Source: Candidatus Woesearchaeota archaeon | Lineage (GTDB): Archaea; Nanobdellota; Nanobdellia; Woesearchaeales; UBA525 | Assembly (NCBI GenBank): GCA_018221165.1 | Contig: JAAOYD010000051.1 | Coordinates: 1-16,223 of the forward strand | Direction of reading: 5' to 3' | DNA length: 16,223 nucleotides | Made by a program: the position numbers and the translations under genes | The notes under the pieces: generated by a model | Told to the model about the DNA's origin: nothing | The model's database searches: none | What the model saw: only the letters and a program-made list of their open reading frames with translations | Part shown: positions 13,767-16,223 of the stretch, one piece after another | How the letters are laid out: each line of letters opens with the position of its first letter | Numbering within the stretch: position 1 is the first letter of the stretch

Positions 13767-16223
13767 CTATCCTAAGTTGATGATGATGTAGCCGCCAGCG
13801 CTGTCGATCGTTAAATTACCAGAGGTTGTGTTGATTACAGGCGTTCCAGCGAGTTCAAGATTACCAGTCCAACCAAGGTTACCATCAGTCTCACTCACCG
13901 TGACAGAGCCGATGTGCAAGCTCGCACTCCCGACATACATATCCTTCCAGACATGCGTCGAATTACCGAGATCATAGGTGTTGTTCGTCGCAGGCACGAT
14001 GTCACCGTATTGGACAGTGTTGAGAGCAGTTCCTGAAGAACCGATCATGAGCTGATTAATAGCACCCGTTGTCGCACCATTACCAAGAGCGACGGAATTA
14101 GTATGACTTGCAGCAGTGCTGTAACCGAGAGCTAAAGCTTGTGCTGCTGTCGCATCAGCGTTGTAACCCAAAGCGGTGGTATAGTCAGCTGTTGCGGAAG
14201 AAATAGCACCTACACTAACCCCGTAAGAGCTTGCTGTAGCCCGTCCACCTATTGCAACGCTGTTCAAACCAGCAGTTGTTGGATTATCAGTATATCTATC
14301 TGAACCGATCGCAACGGCATCATATCCTGATGCTGCCGCTTGATAACCTATTGCTGTTGCCCCATCGGCTGTTGCATCGGCAGCACTGCCAACTGTTGTT
14401 GTATAATCTGCATTGGCACTTGCACCATTATAACCAATAACCATAGCATAACTTCCATTCGCTAACGCACCCATACCAAGAGCAATATTTCCTGGTTGAA
14501 GTGCTTGAGAGTTCCTACCAAGAGCAAGAGCATATCCTGCAGAAGCAACAGAGGATTGTCCGAACGCTATAGAATCTACACCAGTGGCCGCGGCAGACAG
14601 CCCAATAGATATAGCATAGTTTGCAGTAGCATCACTATTGCCAAGAGCAATCGTATGAGTGCCTTGCGTGTCAGCACTAGCACCAATAGCAATAGAGGAT
14701 GTACCGTTTGCCGTACTTCCACTTCCCAATGCCACAATACCACCGCTCGTTGTGAGCGTGTTACCGCCTATTGCGATACCTGTCGTCTCTGATTGTGCGG
14801 ATTTGCCAATAGCAACACCATTAACGACATCTGCGACAGTATTATATCCTATTGCCACAGCATAATTCCCTCCTGCTGAAGGGTTGTCACCTATCGCGAT
14901 ACTGTCATCACCACCTGAACTCGCTTGGTATCCAATAGCTGTCGAGAACCCTCCAGCTGCACTTGCACTGTTTCCAATATAGAATGCATTCGGCATACTG
15001 ATGTTTCCTGGGAGTGTGAGAGTGTTGCTGCTGAAGGTGAAGCCGGTGATGCCAGTGATACCACTCGCAGAAGTCCAGTATGCGACACGGCCAGATGCGC
15101 CACCGGTACCGCTCACGTTCCCACCGCCGCCACCAATGTCACTAATACAACTACCACCACTAGTACAAATGTCACCAGTAGCGTTGATGCTACCGTATTG
15201 ATAGGTATTCAATAAATCAGTCGATGCTCCGATCATGAGTTGGTTAACTGCAGAAGTAGCAGAGTTGTAACCTAAAGCGACACTTTCAGCATGTCCTGCA
15301 TTTGCAGAATGCCCAAGGGCAAGAGAATCTGTTTGTGAAGCTATTGAATTATACCCTGCTGCGAAAGAGTACTGCCCACCTCCTGTTGATGAAAAACCTA
15401 TAGCTGTTCCTAGGTAACCGGAAGCATCTGAATCACGTCCTAATGCAAGACTCGAGGCGCCGCTCGCGTTGGAACGATAACCAAAAGCATACCCTGTGTC
15501 TGCAAACGCAGCATAACCAATAGCAATACCTTTAATTCCCTCTACAACAGAATTCACACCAATAGCTAACGTTTCATATGAGCGTGTATTTGCGTTTTTA
15601 CCTATAGCAATACTATCCCTTAATTCTGTACTAGAAGATGATCCTAATGCAATACTCTGATCACCAACAGCAGATCCCATTATACCTATACTGCTAGCAT
15701 CAGATGAAACACTATTTGGTCCCAAAGCAACACTGCCAGTACCTGAAGCTTTTGAACCATAACCCAAAGCAAGAGCATTGCTTCCACTGGCATTCGCGAG
15801 ATAACCAAGAGCGGTCGAACGTATACCGGTCGCAGTGGCAGAAGAACCTAATGCGATGGTGTTCGTATTTGAAGCAGTTGCGCCACTACCCATAGCGAAA
15901 CTCGTCGGCATGTTGATATCGCCTGGTAACGTTAAGTCAGTGCCATCGAAAGTGAATCCAGCATTGCTAGTAAGCGTGTTCGGGCCGCTCCAGTAGGCAA
16001 GACGAGTATTCGCACCGCTGCCGGTGAGGTCGTCGGTGCTATCAGTGTCGAGGTTCGGATACTCGTTCTGTCCGACGTAGTTCGCATCCATATACGTAGT
16101 GTTTACCGCCACAGACGGCTGCGGTCCTGCTTGGTTCGTGACGATGATGCCAATCCCTTGCAGGACATCTGTGACGTCGCCAGAACTTACCGTCTGATTA
16201 CACAAGCCATTCGCCGGCGTGCA
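13767..16223 (-). CDS. YadA-type head-repeat surface protein (5' end outside the window)
   Basis: The frame is open to the right edge; more than 818 residues are visible. A linker with CTPANGLCNQTV and ITNQAGPQPSVAVN-like sequence leads to two related modules. Each module starts with R-(L/V)-AYW and LTLPG-(D/N)-I-(N/S)-MP. Each then has a long array of about 14-residue A-(L/I)-G repeats (about 17 in the first and 23 in the second) and ends NQLMIG-(A/S)-S followed by QYG. These repeats build the left-handed beta-roll head of trimeric YadA-like adhesins. The tail has TYDLGNSTHVWKDMYVG, a phage-tail-fibre-like motif, and ends IIINLG. No membrane anchor or stalk is present at the C-terminus. The signal peptide is presumably beyond the edge. 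Confidence 0.88.
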   Translation of the reverse strand, partial: CTPANGLCNQTVSSGDVTDVLQGIGIIVTNQAGPQPSVAVNTTYMDANYVGQNEYPNLDTDSTDDLTGSGANTRLAYWSGPNTLTSNAGFTFDGTDLTLPGDINMPTSFAMGSGATASNTNTIALGSSATATGIRSTALGYLANASGSNALALGYGSKASGTGSVALGPNSVSSDASSIGIMGSAVGDQSIALGSSSSTELRDSIAIGKNANTRSYETLAIGVNSVVEGIKGIAIGYAAFADTGYAFGYRSNASGASSLALGRDSDASGYLGTAIGFSSTGGGQYSFAAGYNSIASQTDSLALGHSANAGHAESVALGYNSATSAVNQLMIGASTDLLNTYQYGSINATGDICTSGGSCISDIGGGGGNVSGTGGASGRVAYWTSASGITGITGFTFSSNTLTLPGNISMPNAFYIGNSASAAGGFSTAIGYQASSGGDDSIAIGDNPSAGGNYAVAIGYNTVADVVNGVAIGKSAQSETTGIAIGGNTLTTSGGIVALGSGSTANGTSSIAIGASADTQGTHTIALGNSDATANYAISIGLSAAATGVDSIAFGQSSVASAGYALALGRNSQALQPGNIALGMGALANGSYAMVIGYNGASANADYTTTVGSAADATADGATAIGYQAAASGYDAVAIGSDRYTDNPTTAGLNSVAIGGRATASSYGVSVGAISSATADYTTALGYNADATAAQALALGYSTAASHTNSVALGNGATTGAINQLMIGSSGTALNTVQYGDIVPATNNTYDLGNSTHVWKDMYVGSASLHIGSVTVSETDGNLGWTGNLELAGTPVINTTSGNLTIDSAGGYIIINLG
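14040..14975 (-). repeat. Second YadA head-repeat array
   Basis: About 23 head repeats of period near 14 residues (42 bases), each built around A-(I/L)-G, from YIGNSAS to LMIGSS. The DNA is visibly more AT-rich than the linkers on either side. Confidence 0.7.
15225..15895 (-). repeat. First YadA head-repeat array
   Basis: About 17 head repeats of the same type, from AMGSGATAS to LMIGAS. The exit sequence is similar in DNA to that of the second array (compare CCGATCATGAG near 15228 and 14041), so the two modules arose by duplication. Confidence 0.7.

Noticed and set aside
13767..16223. CRISPR array or simple satellite in the 42-base periodic region
   Set aside because: The periodicity is in the protein (A-I/L-G head repeats); DNA copies vary and there are no conserved repeats with unique spacers.

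Overview
The window looks archaeal, most likely from a DPANN-type lineage such as Woesearchaeota or Pacearchaeota. The evidence is TATA-type promoters about 26-28 bases before start codons (leaderless genes), GGTGAT/GAGGTGAT ribosome sites, an archaeal ATPase with a DUF234 tail, and secreted beta-rich proteins dense in N-glycosylation sequons. I see no rRNA, tRNA, CRISPR array, integrase or transposase. The lineage is an inference from style, not from a marker gene.

Left part (1-6586): a minus-strand operon of four tightly overlapping genes. It begins with a small DNA-binding protein built from two copies of one helix-turn-helix unit. Then come a 1155-residue secreted protein with three ~310-residue LamG-like units, a Cys-rich protein with a fibronectin-III-like domain, and an Ig-like protein with a C-terminal membrane anchor. 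Beyond it, at the window edge, another leaderless minus-strand gene begins.

Middle (6709-7998): a plus-strand cassette that appears to be decaying. A BRO-N family gene is split by a single-base deletion. A small gene overlapping its end is split by an in-frame TAA. An inverted repeat with a nested palindrome closes the region.

Right part (7955-16223, all minus strand): a YadA-type head-repeat protein enters from the right edge. After it come an operon of ATPase-DUF234, winged-helix protein and nucleotidyltransferase, then an HTH-MNT antitoxin and HEPN toxin pair. The HEPN gene overlaps, and carries the ribosome site for, a second secreted fibre with VGIGT-type repeats. Two phage-fibre-like surface proteins therefore enclose two toxin-antitoxin or defence-like modules.

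The overall picture is an accessory surface-and-conflict region. The surface genes probably act in attachment or cell contact. The nucleotidyltransferase modules probably act in stress or mobile-element defence. The window's most unusual arrangements are the translational coupling of a HEPN toxin to a secreted fibre, and a perfect 9-bp tandem repeat in the promoter of the duplicated-HTH regulator.
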